This document shows positions 25,001 to 37,000 of a DNA stretch of 64,000 bases, piece after piece. The number at the start of each line of letters is the position of its first letter. Positions within the stretch are counted from its first letter, which is position 1. The position numbers and the translations under genes were made by a program. The notes under the pieces were generated by a model. That model saw nothing but the letters and a program-made list of their open reading frames with translations. It made no database searches and was not told where the DNA came from. The DNA is from Cololabis saira (Eukaryota; Chordata; Actinopteri; Beloniformes; Belonidae). The stretch is from NCBI RefSeq assembly GCF_033807715.1, contig NC_084610.1, forward strand, positions 3,419,001 through 3,483,000, written 5' to 3'.

Positions 25001-28000
25001 TGTAGCATTTCCTGTAGCGCAGCTCCATCAGGTAGATACGTAACTCAACCCCAGCCACTATAGGACGGTATTTTACCAGATATTTAGTGCGCCTTATAAT
25101 GCGGAAAATACGGTACTTGAAACAGGTGAAAATTGTTGTTTTTTCCAGTGATGAGTCTTGTTTTAAGTGTAATGAGATTTTTTTTACTAAAATGAGACAT
25201 TTTAACTAGAAATAAGACAAATATTCTTGTTAAGATTGTGAGTTTTTGCAGTGATCCATTTTACTTATCCTGTGAAGGACAGAGCCATATTGATAAGTTC
25301 AGAAAAGTGTTTTTTATTGTTGTGTTTTGATGTATTAGATGTAAGTCCAGTGGATATTTCAAGCTTACAGAAGGCTGCATTTAACTGCTGCTATGTCATT
25401 CCTGCAGTATTTCTGCAGGTGTTTTGGTCACTGCTATTATTTGTAATATATTATATTATTTGGAATCAGCACAAATTATCTGTCCCCATATGATAAAATA
25501 CACCATCCCCCCTGATTAGTTTTTTACAACTGGAGTACTGGACAGGTGGGATGTGGGGACGTACTGCAGAGAAACGATAGACGGCGCTGCGCTGAGGTCT
25601 CCGATCCGCGTGTCCAGCAAGTCGAATGCACTCTGCAGCTCCAGCTTCTTGTACAGAGACACGATGCTGGACTCTGCTCGGTTGTCTCTGAGCAGGATTC
25701 GCCTCAGAAAGCGGTCGTTGAACTTTTTGAATCTTTAACAGAGAAAAAACAACAACATTGTGACAAAGACTTGAAGTTTGTGCAGCTTATTGCTGGAAAC
25801 GCTGGTCAGACGTACTTGTCTTTCCAGTAGTAGTGACTCCACTGTCCACACAGGTCCTCAACCCCACTGATGGTGTGCTCCATCACCTGCAGACAACACA
25901 GGCTGCAGGTTTCACCAACTACGGTCCAGTACTCGAGTTGTAAAAAACAATCAGGGGGGATGGTGGATTTGATCATATGGGGACAGATAATTTGTGCTGA
26001 TTACAAATAATATAATGTATTACATATAATAGCACTGACCAAAACACCTGCAGAAATACTGCAGGAATGACATAGCAGCAGTTAAATGCAGCCTTCTGTA
26101 AGCTTTAAATATCCACTGGGCTTACATCAAATACATCAAAACACAAAAATAAAAAACACTTTTCTGAACTTATCAATATGACTCTGTCCTTCACAGGATA
26201 AGTAACATGGATCACTGCAAAAACTCACAATCTTAACAAGAATATTTGTCTTATTTCTAGTTAAAATGTCTCATTTTAGTAAAAAAAATCTTATTACACT
26301 TAAAACAAGACTCATCACTGGAAAAAACAACAATTTTCACCTGTTTCAAGTAGATTTTCACTTAAAATAAGTAGAAAAATCTGAAAGTGGAACAAGATTT
26401 TTTTGCTTGTAATGAGAAGATAAATCTTGTCCCACTGGCAAATTTTCCTACTTATTTAAAGTGAAAATTTACTTGAAACAGGTGAAAATTGTCAAATAAG
26501 TTATTTTTCTGGTGTTATTTTTCTGGTGATGACTCTAAATGTTGAAATAGCAGTAAAACCACATTCATTGATGAAATGACATAAGGGATGTAAAGGAGGG
26601 ATGGCAGTTTTACAGGGGGGATGATTTGGACCGTTTTTATTTCAGGGGGGGATGCCATCCCCCCTCATCCCCCCTCAACTCCAGTACTGCTTCTGTCACA
26701 GCAGAGGAAGTAGAAGATGAACTTTGACCCCTACCCTGCTGTGAATGGCCACGTTGATGCTCTTGAGATCTTTGTTGGTCTTCCTGATGTTGATATAATC
26801 CACGATGGGCCGGATGCTGATGCCCTGCGGAGGAGACAGATCAGAGCGACTGCTGGAGAAACAGAAGGAGCAGCAGAAGGAAAACGGTTCCCGCCCACCT
26901 GGATGAACACGGTGAAGATGATGATGGCGATGGAAGCCGTGACAAACAGGTTCTTCCTGTTGATGTTGTCCGGGAGCGTGAAGACCAGGGCGAAGCAGAC
27001 CGCCCCTCGCAGGCCTCCGTAGGCCAGACTGAACTGGTCCTTGAAACTGAACTGGATGGTCCGGAAGGGGTTGATGATCTGGGTCAGCACCAGGATTCCT
27101 GGGGGGGGCGAGCAGCAGAGGTGTGGACGCCAGTCGTAGCGGTTAGCTGGTGATTGTTAGCGATAGGGGGGGGCCCAGAACTGGGCCCTCATTCATTTAC
27201 CGCTAAATACCTCACGTATTTTTGAAAATATTTGTAAATATTTTGTAAATATTATCCGTTTTTTTGGTGTTTACTATTTTATTTTTTTTTTCTCTTGGAC
27301 ATACTCTTTTTCTACTTTTTATATTGCTCTTTTTTATTATTTAACTATTTATTGGTTATTTCTATTTTAATTTTTTTTGTATAAACTGTTGAGCGTGTGT
27401 GTTTTTTGGCTGCTGCACGACTGAATTTTCCTCTGGGATATCAATAAAGTCTTCTATTCTACTCTATTTTTTTTTTTGTCATTAAATTATGGAATCATTT
27501 TTCAAAAATGTTTCAAAATATGTCTATTTGTGGAAAAAATATGTAGTATTTGAGTTACATAAAAGCTTGCTATTTGTTTTCTTCCTAATTGTCCTTGAAA
27601 TAGTGGTCAAGAACATACGGTGGCCGAGACCCGCCATTGCTGAAAATAAAAGTAACGCTGCAAACAGAAACAAACGCTCCTGCAAATTAAAGAAACGCTG
27701 CAAATAAAAAAAAAACTACGCAAATAAAAAAGCCACAAAGGAAGTGAATTACCGGGGACTATTTTTGCTGATACACCGGTGTTTTTTAAGTGAGAGGAGA
27801 AGAAGAAGACGAAGAGGACGTAAGTGAAAAGGAAGAAATAAGAAGAGCGAGGAATAAGAAGAACAACGAACGAGAAAATAAGTGATAAGGTTAGTGTTCA
27901 ACGTCGCTACGTGTAATTTTTTTCGTCTTCTTCTTCTCCTCTCAGATAAAAACACCGGTGCATCGGCAAAAATAGTCCCCGGTAATTCACTTCCATTATG

Positions 28001-31000
28001 GCTTTTTTATTTGCGTTGTTTTTTTATTTTATTTGCAGCGTTTCTTTAATTTGCAGCAGCGTTTTGTTTCTGTTTGCAGCGTTACTTTTATTTTCAGCAA
28101 TGGCGGGTCTCGGCCACCGTAAGAACCCCCCCACCCCCAACACAAAAATGGTTTGGCCGCTGATCAAAATTAGATGTTATCATTTAATTTGAAGTTCAGT
28201 GCGCTCAAAATGTCCGGTCAGCACAAGTCCGGTGCTCAGAAAAGAAGTGAAAAGAGAAGAAGAGAAGAAGAAAATAGAGGCCTCAGAGATTCTCTACACA
28301 AATATTTTTAAAAGGTGGTGACGGTGAAGCTGGAATTAATAAAGTCAGCGTAGAGCAAGGTAAGAAACAGTTACAACGTTTACCAACCTTGTAACTTAAC
28401 CTAACTGGCTAGCTCGGGGGTCGGCAACCCGCGGCTCTAGAGCCGCATGCGGCTCTTTAGCGCCGCCCTAGTGGCTCCTGGACCTTTTTCAAAAATGTTT
28501 GACCTTTTTTTTAATTTTTTCTTCTTTTTTCCTTTTTTTTCTCTTCTTTTCTCTTTTTTTCTTCTTTTTTTCTTTTTTTCTTCTTTTCTTTTTCCTTTTT
28601 CTCTTCTTTCTTCTTTTTTTCCTTTTTTGCTCTTTTTTTCTTCCTTTTTCCTTTCCTTTTTAATCTCGACATTTCTACTTTTTTCTCGAAATTTTGACTT
28701 TTTTCTTGACATTTCGACTTTTTTCTCGACATTTCGACTTTTTTCCCGAGATTGTACTTCAACATTAATCTCGACTTTTTTCTCGAAATTTTGACTTTTT
28801 CTCGAAATTTTGATTATTTCCTTGACATTTCGACTTTTTTCTCAAGATTGTACTTCAACATTAATCTTGACATTTCGACTTTTTTCTCGAAATTTCGACT
28901 CTTTTCTTGACATTTCGACTTAGTGCATAATGAAAAAAAAAATCTTCCCCCAGTTCAATATAGAAACATGCAGCATGTGTTGTCTTCATTCTAAGGCTTA
29001 TACAAGACTTTTCCTTTTTTGCGGCTCCAGACATATTTGTTTTTTGTGTTTTTGGTCCAATATGGCTCTAAAACATTTTGGGTTGCCGACCCCTGGGCTA
29101 GCTCTAATGTTAACGTCCATTAGCTTGTATAAAAAACTGAAGAGCAGAGGGAGAGGAGAGGAAGAGGGAGAATGAGAGATCCGGGCGCAGGGGGGCCCAT
29201 CTTAGATTATTTTGTCAGCTGGCCTGGTTGTTCGGACAGAGTGGAGCCTCTTACCCATCACTCTCCAGAAGAAGGCAAACAGCAGCGTGAACAGGACGTA
29301 CGCCCAGTTCCACTCGTGTTCCGTCGTTATGGTAACCACGCCCAGAAAGAAGAAGATGAGGGTTTCGGAGACGGTGGCCAGCATCTTGACCACATGACGG
29401 ATAGTGGTGCAGGACCGCTGGGATACGTTCTCCTCCACGTAGTACTTCATGGTTATGGCACATATTATGATCCTGGATGGAGGACAGAAGAAAAGACACG
29501 TGGGACAATCGGAGGCGGGGATTAGACTTGTACGAGGGCAGGAGGATGGACTTCCGTGCTTGACAACGGATAACCAGGACATGTTCCTTTGAGGGAGCGC
29601 CTCTGCACCCCAGATACTGAAGGCTCATCTGTGACAGGACAATGAAATCTGTGATGTCATCAACTCATCATCACAGCCTTAGGAGGTGTCGGCCAAACTG
29701 TGCCCCATTGTTCAAACTTTTTGGAGTGATATGTGTAATTTTGTGTCTGAAAGAATTGAAACTGATTTCAAATTATTTTGGAAGGATGTGTTTGGTGTTT
29801 TTGACCATGTTACAATTAGAACAAAGCCAAAAGAAACATTTATTATTAATTTGTTGATTATCCTCGCAAAATTCCACATCCACAAATCCAAATTTTTAAA
29901 CAAAAAACCCTATTTTTTTACTTTTCATTGTGAATTAAATCAGTATCTGGACTCTATTACGTTTTCTACTAATTCAAAAGCAATCAAAACCATAAATGTA
30001 TGTAAATGTTTTGGCTTTCTGTTATAATTTCATCCCCCCAGGCTGGTTATAATGTGTTGTGCTTTTTGTTTTGTTTTTTATTTGAGTTAGACTCTTTATA
30101 TGTTATAATTCAACGAGAAATTGCATAATGTGAAGATTTTGTTATCATTGTACTTTTTGCAAATGTTAAATAAAAAAAAAAAAAAGAGGTGTCGGCCAAA
30201 ACTCCACCTCTGCTTCGCTCGCAGATTTCATTTTGTCGTTTCAACTTCGTCTTTTAGACATTCTGGTTGTATCTGGCTTCATTATTCTCATCAATTAGAT
30301 TTTTTTCTACTATTAATTTCCGACTAATTTCCCCTATTTTACTATTTTAGTGCAGGAGCTGCTATTATGTGAAGTGAGTGGAGTGAATAAGCTGTTCGTA
30401 CCTTTTTAATGTGGTAAAAGGTGAAATTAAAGCCTCTTTTCACGCTTCACCGATAGCTCACTGATATCAGCACTTCTTTCGGTACCAGCTGATAAAGACG
30501 TTAGGATCAACGTTGACAGGCCAAATAGGTGTAATTTGTTCTGGTTGTGACTGTTGTCAGGACGGTGTTTACGCCTCTCGCTTGGCTGGATCGTTAGTCC
30601 GGGGTGTCACGCGTGATTTCAGCCTCTGGTTTCCCAGAAACAGCTGCTTTGGTCATCTCATGTCTCCCAGTTTTGCACCTGCAGCCTTGATTTTTACCGG
30701 GTCATGAAAGTGTATCATGTTGTCAGATGTCAGAAATGTGGACCAAGCAAGTTTTAGTACACAAAGATCAGGCCAGATGAAGATGATGCAGATTTAGGCC
30801 CAGTCCTAATCCCCCCTCTAGTCCTACTTTTCAGTCCTACCCCTAAATTTTACGCGTTCCTGTGAGGGTAGTGGTGTCCCAATTCCTCAGTTTGCTTATT
30901 TAGGGCTAGTGAGTATAAATCTAGCCCTTCAGAGTTAGGGATTTCAGATTCTGACTCGCCGACCGAGGGCCAGAGAAATTTCCCAGAATGCTTTTTGTCG

Positions 31001-34000
31001 TCATTTGCAGACTGAATCAGAAAAAAAAACATGGCGGACATTTCTTATTTTTTAGTGAATAAAATCAATATTTTGAGTTAGTTTCTGCATAAAAATGCGT
31101 TTTGATTACATTTCTAGAGAGAAATATATATTTTACTTTCATAATATTCACTCAGTGAATGTACATAATCACTCGTTTGCCCGTTGTTGCCAAGTCTTTT
31201 TCAAACCTCGCCAGAATAAAGGCTGATTTATGGTTCCGCGTTACACCAACGCAGAGCCTACGCCGTAGGTTACGCGGCGACGCGCGCCGTACCCTACGCC
31301 ATAGGCTCTGCGTCGATTTAACGCTGAACCATAAATCAGCTCCCGAGCCGACAACAACAAAGTAATCTCTGCACTCTCAACATGTTGTGTTTGTAACTTC
31401 TCTTACGCCATGACGCTGGAGATGGCGAACAGCTCGGCCACCAGGTATGCCAGGTAGCTGTACATGAAGATGAAGAGGGGCTCGATCTCCCGGACCTTGT
31501 TGGTGAAGTGCGAGGTGAACGCCGCCACGAATCCGAACAGGAGGCCGTACAAGACGCCGCCGACCCCCACCACGAAGAACCGGGCCACTCCCAGGAACAC
31601 GTCGGTGGATTCCACCTTCGGCATGTCGGCCACGAAGGCAAACATGCTGTAGAGGACCTGAGGAGGATGAAGACGCACATCTAACGCAAGCTGCAATCCA
31701 GTAAGCAGTGGTTTTCTTACATGTTAATTTTTTTTTACTTAAAGTTTTTCTATGCAACTTCCTAGAGCTAGCAAGAATTTTGAAAGAGGCACCTCTAAGC
31801 CCCGCCCATTTGGTCCGAATGATACGGATTGGTCCAGGTCCAGGAAGGGAAAGAACCAATCAGATGCCTTCATTTTAAACCACGCCCCCCCCGCCCTGTC
31901 CCATGCGCGCACTCGCTTCCAGCCCCCCATGTCCACTTCCCACGGGTCCTCCTGGACTCACAGTGTCCCAATGTAACTAACCCCCCTCCCTCGGAGGGGC
32001 CACGGAGCCCAGTAGTTATTTCCAGAGCGGCTCGGTCCCGCTGTGTGTGACCGGGGAGCAGAGTGTCGGTCCGGGCTGCTGCTGCAGCAGCCCGCCGGGA
32101 CACGAAGAGCCGCCGCAGCTCCGGCTCGGAAGTTGTATGGGGGTCCGTGGGGATGTAGGCGTCTCCATCACGGCGAGAGCGGAGAGCGCCGGTGCACGGC
32201 ACGGCAGCGCAGCGGCTGGCGGAGCGCTGCGCCAGCCGGGGACGCGGCGGGAGCACACACACACGTAGCCACAGCTACGCCGTAGGGTACGCCGTAGGCT
32301 ACGGCGTAGCCGTGGCTTTAGAGCCTGCACGGCACCGCAGCGCTGCCGTGCCGTGCACCGGCGCTCTCCGGGATGGAGACGCCGGTGGGCAGGATGCACG
32401 TTTGGGTGGGCACGTTTGGGTGGGCACAGCCCCCCCCTGCCCCCCCTAAAACCGGCCTCGCTTACAGGTGAATGAGACATGGGATAGTTTTGCTGTAAAT
32501 GTGCTGTCCAAAATGTTTAATAATCGTATGCGCGTTCGTGTTTGTGGGGGCGTGGCTTTGGACGGAGCGCTCGTGGGTGGGGGCGGGGCTTAGAGGAAGC
32601 GCCACTTTCAAATCTTGCTAGCTCTAGGAAGTTGCATAGAATAACTTTAAAGGTATCCACCTTATTCCTGGAGCCTCTACTGTAGAAACTGCTGTGGGAG
32701 GAACTTCCTGTTAGCCGCCGGAAGTTCCGTAACGCCGTTGACTAACCATGGCAGCTGAGCATGAACAGCGGTTTATTTTAAAGCAATTTGCTTTCAATCT
32801 AGCAGAGAAGTTACGGTTTTTTTTTCTGACATTTAATGTTTAACATGTTTATCAACCGTAGCATTTACTAAAATGTCCTTGCGGAGCTCGGGTACGTCGT
32901 TTTGTGGAGGAAAACCTGCATCATACTTTGTGGCTCGGATCCGACAGACTGCCGGAGGAGAGACGGGAATCCTCAGAGGATTGACAGGAATATCATGAGA
33001 ATATCAGGTATGATTTCAGGTTAATGTCATGAGAATATCAGGTATGATTTCAGGTTAATGTCATGAAATATCAGGTGTGATTTCAGGTTAATGTCATTAG
33101 AATATCAGTTATGATTTCAGGTGTATGGAGGACACAGCATTGTAGTATTTGTCCGGTAATGACAACCTTTAGTATTATTTATTATTATTTTCTGTGCAGT
33201 TAAAATACAAAGTGTGTTTATGGCACGGACTGCAGGGCAGCATTAGAATAAAAATACAATAGTTTCACTACAGACATGTTGATAAGAAAAAAGTTTTTTG
33301 TTAATTAAATTTTAAATCTTAGCTGTGATCAGTACTCGAGTTGTAAAAATAAATCAGGGGGGATGGTGGATTTGATCATATGGGGACAGATAATTTGTGC
33401 TGATTACAAATAATATAATATATTACAAATAATAGCAGTGACCAAAACACCTGCAGAAATACTGCAGGAATGACATAGCAGCAGTTAAATGCAGCCTTCT
33501 GTAAGCTTTAAATATCCACTGGGCTTACATCAAATACATCAAAACACAACAGTAAAAAACACTTTTCTGAACTTATCAATATGACTCTGTCCTTCACAGG
33601 ATAAGTAACATGGATCACTGCAAAAACTCAAAATCTTAACAAGAATATTTGTCTTATTTCTAGTTAAAATGTCTCATTTTAGTAAAAAGAAATCTCCTTA
33701 CACTTAAAACAAGACTCATCACTGGAAAAACAACAATTTTCACCTGTTTCAAGTAGATTTTCACTTAAAATAAGTAGAAAAATCTGCCAGTGGAACAAGA
33801 TTTTTTTTCTTGTAATAAGAAGATAAATCTTGTCCCACTGGCAGATTTTCCTACTTATTTCAAGTGAAAATTTACCTGAAACAGGTGAAAATTGTCACAT
33901 TTTTCTGGTGTTGACTCTAACCAGAATGTTAAATGTTAATGTTGAAATAGCAGTAAAACCACATTCATTGATGAAATGACATAAGGGATGGAAAGGGGGG

Positions 34001-37000
34001 GTGGCAGTTTTACAGGGGGGATGATTGGACCGTTTTTATTTCAGGGGGGGGGTGCCATCCCCCTCATCCCCCCTCAACTCCAGTACTGGCTGTGATAATG
34101 TACCGGTATTTTCCTAAACTTCTGGAGGGCTTAGGTGATGTGGTTGCAGGTGGGGGGTTGTGGGTCTTCCCCCAGGTACATTTGATGAGGGGGCTGGGGG
34201 TGTTATAGTGGTAGAGAAAACCCTAATGTATCATATCTTATCTTAATAATTGTGTACTGTATTGCTCCCTCAGATGAGCCTGACCAGATGGATCAGAAGG
34301 AGGAGCTGTGATCAACACCAAAGCTTCCTGTGATGCCCAAACACAGTGGTCAGATCCAGGGATGGAGGACCACACCTATTCTATTATTTACGTGCTGGAG
34401 ATGAGGTGATGGGTGACCGTGGTTTCACAGTTAGAGACTTGCTGGAGGAGTGTAGGGTGAAGCTAATCATTCCAGCATTCACACGCAAAGGATGCCAGCT
34501 GACCAGTGAGGAGGTCCCTCACACACGCCGCATTGCTCATGCCCGCATTCACGTTGAATAAGGCACCTGGAGGTGTACAAGATTATTTCTCAAACAGGAC
34601 CAAATTAACTTTGTGCCCAAAATTGACAAAATGCTCAAGATTTGTGCTGGTTTAGTGAATTTACGAGCTGAGTTTATTTCAAGAGAAAAGTGAGAAGACA
34701 TTTAATATTGCACTTAAACATACTTACATATTTCATTCATTTAACATTTTCTGAAAACAATTGAGGTACAGTTACACTTACAGTATCTTTAACACATAAC
34801 TCTCAACAGGTTAAGTGCTGTATGTAGTTTGTAGAGCTGCACTTACATATTTCATTCATTTAACATTTTCTGAAAACACTTACAGTATCTTTAACACATA
34901 ACTCTCAACAGGTAAGTGCTGTATGTAGTTTGTAGAGCTGCACTTACATATTTCATTCATTTAACATTTTCTGAAAACAACTGAGGTCCAGCTGCAATTG
35001 TTGTTTTTTTGAGGAGATAAAAGTCTAAATATTGTGATTTCAGCTTGTCAGGTGTGAATATTTTCTGGTTTCTTAAGTCCTCCGACAGTAAACTGAATTT
35101 CTCTCACTTAAGACACAAATGTAATGTGCTTTTGTTAAACAATATTTTTGTGTTAAAATGTTTTGATTCATGTCCCAATATTGTATGTCCTAATATGTCA
35201 GGAGGGGATCTTTCAGGTTCTGTTTTTAATAAAACTGAAAACAAAAATGAAGTCTGTTGTATTGTTTTCCCCCTAGCTTTATACAGAGGGGCAGAGCTGA
35301 ATCTTCTTTGTACCAAATTCATCTACAAATGTTTGTGTGAAGTATGTGTGAAAAGTTCTGGAGGTGTTTCATGTGTGTATCTGAAGTCTTTGTCAAATGA
35401 AATTTGGAACTCCAGGTGCTCAGTTGGTGTCCAGATAAGCAGCTTGCAGCTCTGCAGCCCCAGGAACATCACTGCCAGCTGGACCTGAAAGAATAAATAT
35501 AAAAGCTGGCTTACAGTTTGTCTTAATGAAGGTTCACAAGTAGCCTACCTGTCACATTAGTTCATAGATTATAAGCAGTAGTCGAGTTGTAAAATAATAA
35601 ATCAGGGGGGATGGTGGATTTGATCATATGGGGACAGATAATTTGTGCTGATTACAAATAATATAATATATTACAAATAATAGCAGTGACCAAAACAGCT
35701 GCAGAAATACTGCAGGAATGACATAGCAGCAGTTAAATGCAGCCTTCTGTAAGCTTTAAATATCCACTGGGCTTACATCAAATACATCAAAACACAACAA
35801 TAAAAAACACTTTTCTGAATTTATCAATATGACTCTGTCCTTCACAGGATAAGTAAAATTGATCACTGCAAAAACTCAAAATCTTAACAAGAATATTTGT
35901 CCTATTTCTAGTTAAAATGTCTCATTTTAGTAAAACAATCTCATTACACTTAAAACAAGACTCATCACTGGAAAAAACAACAATTTTCACCTGTTTCAAG
36001 TAGATTTTCACTTAAAATAAGTAGAAAAATCTGCAAGTGGAACAAGATTTTTTTGTTTGTAATGAGAAGATAAATCTTGTCCCACTGGCAGATTTTCCTA
36101 CTTATTTCAGGTGAAAATTGTCAAATAAGTTATTTTTCTGGTGATGACTCTAAATGTTGAAATAGCAGTAAAACCACATTCATTAATGAAATGACATAAG
36201 GGATGGAAAGGGGGGATGATTTGGACCGTTTTTATTTCTCATCTCGAGTACTGATAAGTAACAATATTTACCCACCTGGAGGAGTATCCACTTTGCCCAT
36301 TGGGAAGAATGAGATACTTCTCATCTTCTAAGCATTTCTTCACTTCTTCAGGTCGTCCTCCCATCCCTCAACAGCAGGAGGCAGAGGTAAGATGATATTG
36401 TCCCGTTTGAGCTGTGACAGGTGGTGTTTCCACATGTTTTATATCCCCAACGCTCGGAGAAAGAGGGTTAACGCGTTCACTCAGCATGTAAACAAACGCC
36501 GGTTGGGGCAGCACCGGAAGGAGCTCCCACAATTCGCGCAAAGCCTCATGGGCCGTAGGAATAAGGTGGATAGTCTGTAATGTTGGAGAGCTAGCAAGAT
36601 TTGAAAGTGGCACCTCCTCTAAGCCCCGCCCCCTCCTCCCCCTCCCGTCAGCGCTCCGTCCAAAGTCCCGCCCCCACAAATTTTGGGGAACGCATTTGCA
36701 GGAGTCCAGTTTTCCAGGACATTTTCAACAAAACTACCCCATGTCTCATTCACCTGTAAGCGCAAGGCCGGTTTTAGGGGGGGGCAGGGGTGGGCTGTGT
36801 CCACCCAATCAAAGTTATGGGGATCCTTTATTTTTTTATAATTACATTTTTTTATAAATCTAAAAAAATATCACAGAATATCTGTACCGTTTCTGATTGG
36901 GTGTAATGGGGCAAAAGTTGTGTCTCAGCGGACGGACCCGACGTCCCAGCAAAATCAGCACAACAGAGAAGAGAAGTGTTCAGAACAGCAGACAGAGCAC

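Larger units (their letters stand above)
32654..36572 (+). mobile_element. decayed DDE transposon (PIF/Harbinger-like) in intron 3
   Basis: Terminal phrases TATCCACCTTATTCCT (32654) and AGGAATAAGGTGGATA (to 36572) are inverted. Inside lie a transposase remnant (34330-34690), a tandem repeat of roughly 105-120 bp at about 34725-35010, and two later hAT MITE insertions (C and D). It is far too damaged to be active. Confidence 0.6.

Noticed and set aside
28437..28794. Lys/Glu-rich and Phe/Leu-rich frames
   Set aside because: They arise from the TTTTTTCT tract in the hAT MITE.
31870..32480. Several Arg/Ala/Pro-rich frames on both strands
   Set aside because: They fall in the GC-rich MITE, overlap in many frames and have no domain.
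35045..35488. 147-codon plus-strand frame inside the DDE transposon
   Set aside because: No transposase motif, AT-rich composition, and it lies 3' of the decayed transposase; probably chance.
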